Assembly: GCA_009778175.1 (NCBI GenBank)
Contig: WRKH01000320.1
Location: 1-48,718 of the forward strand
Direction: 5' to 3'
Source of the DNA: Turicibacter sp.
GTDB lineage: Bacteria > Bacillota > Clostridia > Lachnospirales > WQUN01
Length of the DNA: 48,718 nucleotides
Part shown: piece after piece, positions 34,789 to 43,359 of the stretch
Layout of the letters: every line of letters begins with the position of its first letter
Position numbering within the stretch: position 1 is the first letter of the stretch
Made by a program: the position numbers and the translations under genes
The notes under the pieces: generated by a model
Database searches by the model: none
The model's input: only the letters and a program-made list of their open reading frames with translations
What the model was told of the DNA's origin: nothing

Positions 34789-35830
34789 TACCAACATAGG
34801 CGGTGCAGGGCGGTATTTAATGGCTCTGCTCGGTTCTTACGACAGAGAGCGTTTTACCATGGAGGTTATCTTGCCGCAGAATAGTGCATTGAAATTCCCC
34901 GACACGATTGTCCACGAAGTGCCATTTATTGCGGAAAAATCATTTTCCATACAGGGGATTCGGGTAATACGCCGCCTATTGAAACGGATTCGCCCCGATA
35001 TTGTCAGCACTCACGCCTCGTTGTCTGGGCGTATAGCGGCGGCGTTATGCGGCTGTAAGATAATATTTACCAGGCATTATTGCGTGGAGAGTCGGCGTAT
35101 AAAATTGGGTTTTTTGCACAGTATGTTTAGCAATGCGATTGTGGCGGTGTCGCCCGCCGTGGAGCAGACCTTGATTCAGTCGGGAGTGAACGCCGAAAAA
35201 GTCGTTACAATAAATAGCGGAGTGCCGCAGATTCCGCATTTTCCTACGGAGAAAAGGGCAAAAATACGGGAAAGATACGGCATAAGCGAAACGGCTTTTG
35301 TGGTTTCGCAGGTGGCAAGGTTGGAAACGGTAAAGGGGCATGACTATACCTTGGATGCGGCAAAATTGCTTGCCGACGATATTGTCATAGTGTTGGCGGG
35401 CGAGGGTTCGTTGGCGGAGCATATACAGCATCGCATAGAGACTGAAAGGCTTAAAAATGTGGTGGTTACGGGATTTATAGAGGACGTGGCTGATATTTTC
35501 AATATAACAGATGTGCAGGTTTGTGCATCGGCTACGGAGGCGATTGGATTATCCTTGCTCGAAGGCATGAGTTTGGGGATTCCGGCGGTAGTAAGTGATG
35601 CGGGGGCTAATCCGTTTACGGTACCGCATATGGAACGGGGATTGGTTGTGCCTTATGGTAACGGAGCTGCCATAGCAGAGGCAGTATTGAGATTAAAAGA
35701 GGATAGCGGGTTGTATCGAAAGTTTGCGGATAATTGCAAGGCGGCGTATGATGAGGTTTATAATGTGGATAGTATGACGAAGCAGGTAGAGGCATTGTAT
35801 GCGAGTGTGCTAAAAGGGGTAAAATTTTGA
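34754..35830 (+). CDS. GT4-family glycosyltransferase
   Basis: 358 aa. The ATG at 34754 overlaps the preceding gene by 35 bp and has GGGAG upstream. N-terminal MQIITDTNIGGAGRYLMALL and C-terminal SATEAIGLSLLEGMSLGIPAVVSD are typical of GT-B fold GT4 enzymes; the E-x7-E nucleotide-sugar motif is present. It transfers a sugar from a nucleotide donor in the cytosol; acceptor unknown. It overlaps tmk by 4 bp. Confidence 0.9.
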   Translation: MKKIKVMQIITDTNIGGAGRYLMALLGSYDRERFTMEVILPQNSALKFPDTIVHEVPFIAEKSFSIQGIRVIRRLLKRIRPDIVSTHASLSGRIAAALCGCKIIFTRHYCVESRRIKLGFLHSMFSNAIVAVSPAVEQTLIQSGVNAEKVVTINSGVPQIPHFPTEKRAKIRERYGISETAFVVSQVARLETVKGHDYTLDAAKLLADDIVIVLAGEGSLAEHIQHRIETERLKNVVVTGFIEDVADIFNITDVQVCASATEAIGLSLLEGMSLGIPAVVSDAGANPFTVPHMERGLVVPYGNGAAIAEAVLRLKEDSGLYRKFADNCKAAYDEVYNVDSMTKQVEALYASVLKGVKF

Positions 35831-36426
35831 AAAAAAGGGGCAAATTCATAGTAATAGAGGGCATAGATGGCAGTGGCAAAACCACGCTAATCAACAATAT
35901 AGCGGAATATTTCAAGCGAACAGAGACACCATTTTTAACGACAAAAGAGCCGACGGAGAGCATTATAGGCAGACTGGCAACGAGCGTAATACGCAAGCAG
36001 GAGAGTCTTTGCAACGATGCACTAGCCCTAATCTTTGCCGCAGATAGAGCGGAACATTTGGAAAAAGAGATAAAACCCGCAATAGACGTGGGTAAAATTG
36101 TTTTTTGCGATAGATATGTGTATTCTAATATGGCATATCAGGGCTACAAGGCGTATGAATATAACAAAACTTTCCTGCTAAAACCTGATTTGACTGTATT
36201 TTTGGACACAACGCCAAAGGAATGTACAAAAAGGATTGCCCTCAACCGTATGAGCATGGAGATATATGACGGTATTCACAATGCAGAGCGGATACGCCAA
36301 AGCTATTTTGAGATGTTTGCAGCTTGCGGCGATGAGCTGCCAGTTACAACAATGAAGGGTAATTGCAAGGAAAATGAAGTTTTCGAGCGATTTATTGAAA
36401 TATTGCGAGATTCGCAGCTATTGTAG
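35827..36426 (+). CDS. tmk: Thymidylate kinase
   Basis: 199 aa. TTG start at 35827 within a TTGA overlap with the glycosyltransferase stop. P-loop GIDGSGKTT (11-19), a FDRYVYSNMAYQG-like lid segment (CDRYVYSNMAYQG) and a typical length. Phosphorylates dTMP to dTDP. A GGGG precedes the start. Its usual partner holB is not adjacent. Confidence 0.93.
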   Translation: MKKRGKFIVIEGIDGSGKTTLINNIAEYFKRTETPFLTTKEPTESIIGRLATSVIRKQESLCNDALALIFAADRAEHLEKEIKPAIDVGKIVFCDRYVYSNMAYQGYKAYEYNKTFLLKPDLTVFLDTTPKECTKRIALNRMSMEIYDGIHNAERIRQSYFEMFAACGDELPVTTMKGNCKENEVFERFIEILRDSQLL

Positions 36427-36508
36427 CATAATAGACCCGTCTGTAAACTTATAAAAACCAGAGGCGGGTAACAAAATATATGATTAAAAGTGTGAAGGGA
36501 GCATTATC

Positions 36509-37588
36509 ATGTTCAAATTTAGAGAATCGATACAGCCTATATCGCCGTATGTGCCAGGGCGGCCGATTGACGACGTAAAGAGAGAGTTTGGGTTGGACGA
36601 TGTTGTGAAATTGGCATCGAACGAGAATCCATACGGGGCTTCGCCCGCAGTTAGGGATGCTGTTTTGAAGACGTTCGAGTCTTCGGCAATCTATCCTGAT
36701 GGCTACTGCACAAATTTGCGGGCAGCTGTATGTAAGTATTACAATGTTAAGCCCGAAAATTTAATTTTTGGGGCAGGGACGGACGAGGTTATTGCAATGC
36801 TCGGCAAAGTCTTTATCGATGCGGGCGACGAGGCTATAACGGCACAAATTACTTTTCCGCAGTATGCGGCGGCAGTTGAGGCAATGGGCGGAAAAATCGT
36901 GTACACGCCGATGACCGACCACGGCTATAATTTGGATGCTTTGCTTGCGGCAATCACACCAAAGACTAAGATGATTTTTATTGCCAATCCAAACAATCCG
37001 ACAGGCACGTATTTTTCCAAGGAAAAACAGGATGCATTTATCAAAAAAGTGCCGAAAGATATTGTCGTCGTCTTTGATGAGGCGTACCAAGAGTACGTTG
37101 CCGCCACAGACTACCCCGACACAATGAAGACGATACAGGAATATCCCAACGCCATTTTGCTTAAAACTTTCTCGAAAGTGTATGGCATATCCTCGTACAG
37201 GGTAGGTTTTGGCATTTGCCACCCGACAATCGTTGAGCAGTTGGAAAAAATCCGCTGCCCGTTTAACGTAAGCAGTCAGGCACAGGCGGCCGCCGAGGCG
37301 GCACTTACCGATCAGACATTCGTCAAGGAGAGTTTTACCAAAAATCGCCATGTTATGGACAAATTTATAAAAGCACTCGACACAATCGGCGTATATTCCG
37401 TGCCTTCGCAGACAAATTTTGTCCTCTCCGACGTGAAAACAGACAACATAGAATTGTTTAATAAGTTGATGACAAAAGGCTACATTGTACGCCCTGTTCC
37501 GCCGATGAAAACATTCTTAAGAATCACGCTCGGCACGGAAGAAGAGATGGACGGGCTGTTCAAGGTAATGAAAGAATTTTTGGTTTGA
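36509..37588 (+). CDS. hisC: Histidinol-phosphate aminotransferase
   Basis: 359 aa. It has KLASNENPYGASP, IFGAGTDEVI, FIANPNNPTGT, VFDEAYQEY and TFSKVYGISSYRVGFG with PLP lysine 223, all usual for HisC. The enzyme makes histidinol phosphate; similar enzymes also transaminate aromatic precursors, and overlap with aroA suggests a role in aromatic amino acids. AAGGGAG precedes the ATG. It ends in a TTGA overlap with aroA. Confidence 0.92.
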   Translation: MFKFRESIQPISPYVPGRPIDDVKREFGLDDVVKLASNENPYGASPAVRDAVLKTFESSAIYPDGYCTNLRAAVCKYYNVKPENLIFGAGTDEVIAMLGKVFIDAGDEAITAQITFPQYAAAVEAMGGKIVYTPMTDHGYNLDALLAAITPKTKMIFIANPNNPTGTYFSKEKQDAFIKKVPKDIVVVFDEAYQEYVAATDYPDTMKTIQEYPNAILLKTFSKVYGISSYRVGFGICHPTIVEQLEKIRCPFNVSSQAQAAAEAALTDQTFVKESFTKNRHVMDKFIKALDTIGVYSVPSQTNFVLSDVKTDNIELFNKLMTKGYIVRPVPPMKTFLRITLGTEEEMDGLFKVMKEFLV

Positions 37589-38904
37589 AAATAGCAGGAA
37601 AAAACACCCCAATATCGGGTGTCTACACAGTGCCTGGTGATAAATCCATATCGCATCGCTCTGTCATTTTGGGTGCGATAGCGGCGGGAACAACGCAAGT
37701 TAGCGGTTTTTTGACGGGAGAAGACTGCCTTGCTACCATCTCATGTTTTCGTGAATTGGGCGTAAAAATTGATGTGGCTGGCTCAGATTTGACGATTTTC
37801 GGCGGAAATTTGCAATCGCCTGAAAATGTGCTGTTCGTGGGCAATAGCGGTACAACTTTACGCTTGCTTTCGGGACTAGTGGCGGGGCTTGGCTTTTCTT
37901 GTACTTTTGACGGAGATTCTTCCATAAGGAAACGCCCTATGAAAAGGGTTATTGAGCCTCTTACGGCTATGGGTGCAGCATTTAATGCCGCAACTGCCCC
38001 CCTTTCCGTTGCTTGCAAAAATAAATTAACGGGCATCGAATATACGTTGCCCGTTGCCAGTGCACAGGTAAAATCCGCTATTTTATTGGCGGGTCTATAC
38101 GCCGTGGGCACAACAACAATAATCGAGCCAACGCCGACTCGCAATCACACAGAAATCATGCTGAAGAATTTTGGGGCTGATATTGAGGTATTGAAAAAAC
38201 CAGCGGGCAACATGATAAAATTACGGGCAGGTAAACTAAAAGCCCAAAATATTAAAATACCTGGCGACATATCTTCCGCTGCTTTTTTGATTGCTCTGGC
38301 TGTGATGACTCCACATTCGCACATTACGATAAAAGAGGTGGGTGTAAACCCCACAAGAACAGGGATAATTCACGTTTTGCGACGTATGGGAGCTGATATA
38401 TTTTTACACAACGAGCATTTATCTGCGGGAGAACCCATGGCGGACATTGAAGTAAGCGGAGCAAAGCGACTTACAGGCACGATAATAGGCGGGACAGAGA
38501 TACCCACGCTTATCGATGAATTGCCTATAATTGCAGTGATTGCTCTGTTCGCCGATAGTCAGACCATCATAAAAAATGCCGAGGAATTACGGGTAAAAGA
38601 AACTGACAGGATTTCTGCCATTTGCGAAGAATTTAACAAATTTTTTGAAAATGACCCCATTACACCCACATCTGACGGCATGATAATATCGGGGAATCTC
38701 AAAAACACGAAAAATACCATACCAGGGAACAATCTCAAAAACACGAAAAATACCATGATAAATGTTTCAAGCCACGGCGATCATCGCTTAGCGATGAGCT
38801 TGACCATACTAGCCCTCGCAACAAACACAACAATCGAGCTCAATCAAGCGGAGTGCACCAATATTTCGTTCCCAAATTTTTACAATCTACTAAATCTTGC
38901 TTAA
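37585..38904 (+). CDS. aroA: EPSP synthase with internal duplication
   Basis: 439 aa. TTG start overlapping the hisC stop by 4 bp. It has PGDKSISHRSVILGA, GNSGTTLRLLSGL, DGDSSIRKRPMKR and a late SHGDHRLAMS, all EPSP synthase signatures. Converts shikimate-3-phosphate and PEP to EPSP. Between TSDGMIISG and the HGDHRLAMS motif lies a 12-residue in-frame duplication (NLKNTKNT twice). The domain is otherwise complete. A weak ribosome site suggests coupling to hisC. Confidence 0.94.
   Translation: MKIAGKNTPISGVYTVPGDKSISHRSVILGAIAAGTTQVSGFLTGEDCLATISCFRELGVKIDVAGSDLTIFGGNLQSPENVLFVGNSGTTLRLLSGLVAGLGFSCTFDGDSSIRKRPMKRVIEPLTAMGAAFNAATAPLSVACKNKLTGIEYTLPVASAQVKSAILLAGLYAVGTTTIIEPTPTRNHTEIMLKNFGADIEVLKKPAGNMIKLRAGKLKAQNIKIPGDISSAAFLIALAVMTPHSHITIKEVGVNPTRTGIIHVLRRMGADIFLHNEHLSAGEPMADIEVSGAKRLTGTIIGGTEIPTLIDELPIIAVIALFADSQTIIKNAEELRVKETDRISAICEEFNKFFENDPITPTSDGMIISGNLKNTKNTIPGNNLKNTKNTMINVSSHGDHRLAMSLTILALATNTTIELNQAECTNISFPNFYNLLNLA
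38695..38756. repeat. 36 bp period repeat inside aroA
   Basis: AATCTCAAAAACACGAAAAA plus TACCAT occurs at 38695-38720 and again at 38731-38756. The spacing of 36 bp keeps the frame and doubles the NLKNTKNT segment. Confidence 0.95.
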
Positions 38905-38907
38905 AAA

Positions 38908-38967
38908 AACGAGCGGGTCTGGGGGCGCGCCCCCAGCGGGGTGTGGGGCAGAGCCCCACGGTTTTTG
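38908..38967 (+). repeat. Interspersed repeat, copy 8 (best-preserved core)
   Basis: GAGCGGGTC, palindrome TGGGGGCGCGCCCCCA, GCGGGGT, hairpin GTGGGGCAGAGCCCCAC and GGTTTTT. It lies between aroA and glnN, immediately before the glnN ribosome site, in terminator-like orientation. Confidence 0.9.
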
Positions 38968-38985
38968 GTTGAAAGGAAAATTGTA

Positions 38986-41070
38986 TTGGATTTGACAAAT
39001 TATTTTGGAAATATGGTTTTTAATGATGCCGTTATGCGGTCGAAATTGCCGCAGGATATTTATAAAGCCCTGAAAAAAACTATGATTGAGGGCAAAGCCC
39101 TGGATTTGAACGTGGCTAATGTGGTCGCAAATGCCATGAAAGAATGGGCAATCGAAAAGGGCGCAACCCATTTCACACACTGGTTTCAGCCAATGACGGG
39201 CGTTACAGCGGAAAAACATGACGGATTTATTGCCGTGGACGGAAACGATAAGATAATTCTGGAGTTTTCGGGCGCGGCACTGGTGCGGGGCGAGTCTGAT
39301 GCGTCGAGCTTCCCGTCTGGTGGCTTGAGGGCAACTTTTGAAGCTCGAGGTTATACCGTTTGGGATATCACGTCCTATGCGTTCGTAAAAGACGGCACAC
39401 TCTTTATCCCAACCGCATTTTGTGCCTATAACGGCGAAGCACTCGACAAAAAAACGCCGCTGCTCCGCTCCATGGAAGCACTCGATAAACAGGCACTCCG
39501 CATTACCCATCTATTCGAACGACATTACAAAAATATTGCCACAAAACGCATTATTACAACGGTTGGACCCGAGCAGGAATATTTCTTGGTTGATAAGGAT
39601 ATTTATCTGAAACGTCCCGATTTAATCATAACGGGGCGGACTTTGTTCGGTGCACCTCCCAGCAAAGGACAGGAAATGGAAGACCATTATTATGGTAGCA
39701 TAAAACCCAGAATTGCCGCATTTATGAAGGAGGTCGAGGAAGAATTATGGAAATACGGCGTGGCTGCCAAGACGAAACACAACGAGGCAGCACCTGGGCA
39801 ATACGAGCTTGCCCCGATTTTCACGATTACGAATGTCGCTTGCGATCACAATCAGCTGACCATGGAGACACTAAAAAATGTTGCCGCACGGCATAATTTA
39901 GCTTGTATCTTGCACGAAAAACCCTTTGCGGGTGTGAATGGCAGCGGCAAGCACAACAACTGGTCAATGGCGACGGATGCGGGCGTGAATCTGCTTGAAC
40001 CTGGCGAAACGCCGTTTGAAAACGCCCAATTTCTGCTATTTTTAACGGCAATAATAAAATCCGTGGACGTTCATCAGGATTTGTTGCGTGTCTCATGTGC
40101 AAGTGCTGGAAACGACCACAGACTCGGCTCTAGCGAGGCACCGCCAGCTATTATTTCCATATCGCTAGGGGACGAATTGACGGAGATTTTGACTGCCATC
40201 GAAACAGGCGAACGCTACCAAAACAAACAGCCCGAAGAGTTGGAGATTGGCGTAACCGTCCTGCCGCATTTTCCAAAAGATACGACAGACCGCAACCGCA
40301 CATCACCATTTGCGTTTACGGGCAATAAATTTGAGTTCCGAATGCTTGGCAGCTCGTTTTCCGTGGCTGGCCCGAATATTGTCTTAAACACGGCTGTTGC
40401 GGACACTTTAATGGAATTTGCCAACATTTTGGAAGAGTCCAAGAGTTTCAAATCCGATCTTGTCAAGCTGATACGCAAGACACTTTCGGCACACAAACGC
40501 ATCATTTTCAACGGGAACAATTATTCAGAAGAATGGCTAAATGAGGCGGAAAGGCGGGGTCTGTCCAATCTAAAAAACACAGTAGATGCCCTGCCCAAAT
40601 TGATTGAGCGAGGCGAAGTTTTCACAAAACATGGCGTATTTACAGAGCAGGAATTGCAGTCCCGCTACGAGATTCTGTTAGATAATTACGCCAAAACTAT
40701 CCACATAGAGGCTCTTACAATGTTGGATATTGTCAAATTACAGATAGTGCCAGCGGTGCTAAAATATCAAAATGAGCTGGCAAATTTAATCGACAAGAAG
40801 AAAGCCGATTTTGACAGCTCGCTTGAACGCTATTTTTTGAAAAACATCTCGGAAGAGTCCGCTAGTTTACTGACTAAAATGTTGGATTTGCAGGAGTTGT
40901 GTAATGAGAGCAAGCCAACTGCTATTTTGGAATCCGCAAAATTGTATAGCGACAAAATTCTACCCGCTATGCTAGATTTGCGGGCATCGGCGGATAGATT
41001 GGAGACATTGATGTCAAAAGAATATTGGCCGCTTCCGTCCTATGGGGATTTACTTTATAGCGTGATTTAG
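38986..41070 (+). CDS. glnN: Type III glutamine synthetase
   Basis: 694 aa, the large GS length. TTG 38986 (MDLTNYFGNMVFND) follows AAAGGA by 8 bases; the longer frame runs into the repeat and is rejected. It has WAIEKGATHFTHWFQPMTG, GPEQEYFLVD, NGSGKHNNWS and AGNDHRLGSSEAPP, all type III signatures. ATP-dependent ammonium assimilation to glutamine in the cytosol. The repeat hairpin just upstream may affect its expression. Confidence 0.96.
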   Translation: MDLTNYFGNMVFNDAVMRSKLPQDIYKALKKTMIEGKALDLNVANVVANAMKEWAIEKGATHFTHWFQPMTGVTAEKHDGFIAVDGNDKIILEFSGAALVRGESDASSFPSGGLRATFEARGYTVWDITSYAFVKDGTLFIPTAFCAYNGEALDKKTPLLRSMEALDKQALRITHLFERHYKNIATKRIITTVGPEQEYFLVDKDIYLKRPDLIITGRTLFGAPPSKGQEMEDHYYGSIKPRIAAFMKEVEEELWKYGVAAKTKHNEAAPGQYELAPIFTITNVACDHNQLTMETLKNVAARHNLACILHEKPFAGVNGSGKHNNWSMATDAGVNLLEPGETPFENAQFLLFLTAIIKSVDVHQDLLRVSCASAGNDHRLGSSEAPPAIISISLGDELTEILTAIETGERYQNKQPEELEIGVTVLPHFPKDTTDRNRTSPFAFTGNKFEFRMLGSSFSVAGPNIVLNTAVADTLMEFANILEESKSFKSDLVKLIRKTLSAHKRIIFNGNNYSEEWLNEAERRGLSNLKNTVDALPKLIERGEVFTKHGVFTEQELQSRYEILLDNYAKTIHIEALTMLDIVKLQIVPAVLKYQNELANLIDKKKADFDSSLERYFLKNISEESASLLTKMLDLQELCNESKPTAILESAKLYSDKILPAMLDLRASADRLETLMSKEYWPLPSYGDLLYSVI

Positions 41071-41105
41071 ATAAAAACGAATGAGCTTTGTTAAGGAGGG
41101 ACAAA

Positions 41106-41375
41106 ATGAACACTTCAAAAATTGAAATCAAGGAAAGCTGGATTAGGGTAGAAAATGCAGAGGAAATGGCAATCGGCTCAGTTAGCACGCTGTACCCCGA
41201 CCATTATGCTATTTTTGAGATAACTAGGATAGTGGACGGGTTTCGTCAAAGAGGCAGAGTGCTTTATTTGCTTGACGATGGGTACGATGCTATAAATTTG
41301 CAATTTGATTTCTACGATGAAGGAAACATGAATATAAGAGCGATAGCAGGGGTAGATTTACCATGGCAAATATGA
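41106..41375 (+). CDS. Module copy 1, small partner A (89 aa)
   Basis: The ATG at 41106 follows AAGGAGGG. Sequence ESWIRVENAEEMAIGSVSTL, FEITRIVDGFRQRGRVLYLL, ending LPWQI. No signal peptide and no known family. It starts 35 bp after glnN, so it may be cotranscribed. Its end overlaps the next ATG by 13 bp. Function unknown. Confidence 0.7.
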   Translation: MNTSKIEIKESWIRVENAEEMAIGSVSTLYPDHYAIFEITRIVDGFRQRGRVLYLLDDGYDAINLQFDFYDEGNMNIRAIAGVDLPWQI

Positions 41376-41839
41376 CACCAAATCAGGTTGAAATAGCTGA
41401 AAACGGGCGAATTTATTACGATTTGTATATAAAGCCTTTTGACGAGGTTACTATGCGGCAAATTAGATTTCAGTATGATACAGGTGCTGATAATTGTTTG
41501 TTAGATATTGCTGCGCTAAACAGACTCGGCTACACCAACGACTGGATAAAAACAACAGGAGAACCCAAAAAGGTCTACACAGCCGATTTGAAATTGGTGG
41601 AGGAGTGTTTTGTGATAAAACTGCCAAATGTAACCATCGGCAAGCACAGTTGCACCAACTTTCACATAGTAACGTCTTTGTCAGCCAAACTAGCCCCGCT
41701 ACTGGGCTTGAATTTCATTAAATTTTGCAACTGGTTTTTAGACTACGAAAAAGCCGTTGCCGATTTTAAGCTAATCAGGGAAATTTTCCCGATAAAACAG
41801 GGCGATTTCGGTATTCATTTCACGCAGGGAAAGATTTAA
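41363..41839 (+). CDS. Module copy 1, retropepsin-like protein B (158 aa)
   Basis: It contains FQYDTGADNCLLDI with DTGAD at 39-43, the D-T/S-G-A/S active-site motif of retropepsin-like aspartic proteases, and LLGLNFIKF (113-121), like the LLG-x-D/N-F hydrophobic signature. These enzymes act as dimers with one Asp from each subunit; a single-domain length fits. Cytosolic. Start overlaps A1. Confidence 0.65.
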   Translation: MANMTPNQVEIAENGRIYYDLYIKPFDEVTMRQIRFQYDTGADNCLLDIAALNRLGYTNDWIKTTGEPKKVYTADLKLVEECFVIKLPNVTIGKHSCTNFHIVTSLSAKLAPLLGLNFIKFCNWFLDYEKAVADFKLIREIFPIKQGDFGIHFTQGKI

Positions 41840-41857
41840 TACGAGGAGGAAAATAAA

Positions 41858-42121
41858 ATGACAACTTCAAAAATCAAGGAAAACTGGATTAGAGTAGAAA
41901 ATGCAGAGGAAATAGCAATCGGCTCAGTTAGCACGTTGTACCCCGACCATTATGCCATTTTCGAGATAACTAGGATAGTGGACGGCTTTCGTGAAAGGGG
42001 TAGAGTGCTTTATTTGCTTGACGATGGGTACGATGCTATAAATTTAAAACATGATTTTTACGATGAGGGCATTATGAATATACAGGCGATAGCGGGGGTA
42101 AATCTACCATGGCAAATATGA
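41858..42121 (+). CDS. Module copy 2, small partner A (87 aa)
   Basis: Almost identical to copy 1 through FEITRIVDGFRERGRVLYLLDDGYDAINL; ends LPWQI. GAGGAGG precedes the ATG. 13 bp overlap with the next gene. Confidence 0.7.
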   Translation: MTTSKIKENWIRVENAEEIAIGSVSTLYPDHYAIFEITRIVDGFRERGRVLYLLDDGYDAINLKHDFYDEGIMNIQAIAGVNLPWQI

Positions 42122-42579
42122 TGACTAACCAGGTTGCAATCGCCGACAACGGGCGGATTTATTACAATGTGTACATTAAGCCTTTTGATAATGTTACCAT
42201 GCAGTACATTAGATTTCAATATGATACGGGTGCGGACAACTGTATGCTAGACATTTCTGAATTAAACAGACTCGGCTACACCAACGATTGGATAAAAACA
42301 ACAGGAGAACCCAAAAAGGTCTACACAGCCGATTTGAAATTGGTGGAAGAATGTTTTGTGATAAAACTGCCAAATGTAACCATCGGCAAGCACAGCTGCA
42401 CCAATTTCCACATAGTAACGTCTTTGTCAGCCAAACTAGCCCCGCTACTGGGCTTGAATTTCATCAAATTCTGTAGCTGGCACTTGAATTACAAGGAATA
42501 TTTTGCCGAATTTGAGCTGATAGAGGAAATTTTCCCGATAAAACAGGGCGATTTCGGTATTCATTTCACGCAGGGATAA
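42109..42579 (+). CDS. Module copy 2, retropepsin-like protein B (156 aa)
   Basis: Keeps the DTGAD active site (39-43) and LLGLNFIKF. It differs from copy 1 near the C-terminus (CSWHLNYKEYFAEFELIEE in place of CNWFLDYEKAVADFKLIRE). Long stretches of DNA are identical to copies 1 and 3. Confidence 0.65.
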   Translation: MANMMTNQVAIADNGRIYYNVYIKPFDNVTMQYIRFQYDTGADNCMLDISELNRLGYTNDWIKTTGEPKKVYTADLKLVEECFVIKLPNVTIGKHSCTNFHIVTSLSAKLAPLLGLNFIKFCSWHLNYKEYFAEFELIEEIFPIKQGDFGIHFTQG

Positions 42580-42603
42580 ATTTAATACAAGGAGGAAAAT
42601 AAA

Positions 42604-42864
42604 ATGACAGCTTCAAAAATCAAGGAAAACTGGATTAGAGTGGAAAATGCAGAGGAAATAGCAATCGGCTCAGTTAGCACGTTGTACCCCGACCATTATG
42701 CCATTTTCGAGATAACTAGGATAGTGGACGGGTTTCGTGAAAGGGGTAGAGTGCTTTATTTGCTTGACGATGGGTATGCGGCTATAAAGCTAGAATCCAG
42801 TTTGTATAGAGATGGACTAGATGTAAGAACTATAACGGGGGTAAATCTGCCATGGCAAGTATGA
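42604..42864 (+). CDS. Module copy 3, small partner A (86 aa)
   Basis: Same N-terminal 60 residues as copy 2, but the C-terminal part is replaced (AAIKLESSLYRDGLDVRTITG), the most variable region of A. AAGGAGG precedes the ATG. Ends LPWQV; 13 bp overlap. Confidence 0.7.
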   Translation: MTASKIKENWIRVENAEEIAIGSVSTLYPDHYAIFEITRIVDGFRERGRVLYLLDDGYAAIKLESSLYRDGLDVRTITGVNLPWQV

Positions 42865-43325
42865 TGACCAATCGAGTTGCAATAGCCGACAGCGGAAAAA
42901 TTTATTACAATGTGTACATTAAGCCCTTCGACGATGTTACCATGAAACCTGTTAGATTCCAGCACGATACAGGTGCTGATAACTGTATGCTAGATATTTC
43001 ACGCCTAAACGAACTAGGCTACACCAACGACTGGGTAAAAACAACAGGAGAACCCACAAAAATTTACACAGCCGATTTGAAATTGGTGGAGGAATGTTTT
43101 GTGGTAAAACTCCCCAATATAACCATCGGTAAGCACAGTTGTACCAACTTTCACATAGTAACGTCTTTGTCAGCCAAACTAGCCCCGCTACTGGGCTTGA
43201 ATTTCATTAAATTTTGCAGCTGGCACTTGAATTACAAGGAGTATTTTGCCGAATTTGAACTGATAGAGGAAATTTTCCCGATAAAACAGGGCGATTTCGG
43301 TATTCATTTCACGCAACAAACATAA
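42852..43325 (+). CDS. Module copy 3, retropepsin-like protein B (157 aa)
   Basis: DTGAD conserved (39-43) with FQHDTGAD instead of FQYDTGAD. The middle is more diverged (SRLNELGYTNDWVKTTGEPTKI), the end nearly equals copy 2. Ends at a terminator. All three copies keep the catalytic Asp, so selection for activity is likely. Confidence 0.65.
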   Translation: MASMMTNRVAIADSGKIYYNVYIKPFDDVTMKPVRFQHDTGADNCMLDISRLNELGYTNDWVKTTGEPTKIYTADLKLVEECFVVKLPNITIGKHSCTNFHIVTSLSAKLAPLLGLNFIKFCSWHLNYKEYFAEFELIEEIFPIKQGDFGIHFTQQT

Positions 43326-43328
43326 AAA

Positions 43329-43350
43329 TCCCCCGCCAATCGGCGGGGGA
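43329..43350. terminator. Terminator between convergent genes
   Basis: Stem CCCCCGCC / GGCGGGGG with loop AATC. On the minus strand it is followed by ATTTTT, so it ends the surface-protein transcript; it may also stop the retropepsin modules. Confidence 0.85.
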
Positions 43351-43359
43351 AAATTTTAT

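Noticed and set aside
36427-36508. Terminator between tmk and hisC
   Set aside because: ACCCG...CGGGT pairing is imperfect, has a long loop and no T-run.
41363-43325. Remnant of a retroelement because of the DTGAD protease
   Set aside because: No reverse transcriptase, RNase H or integrase is nearby, and the modules are intact tandem two-gene units.
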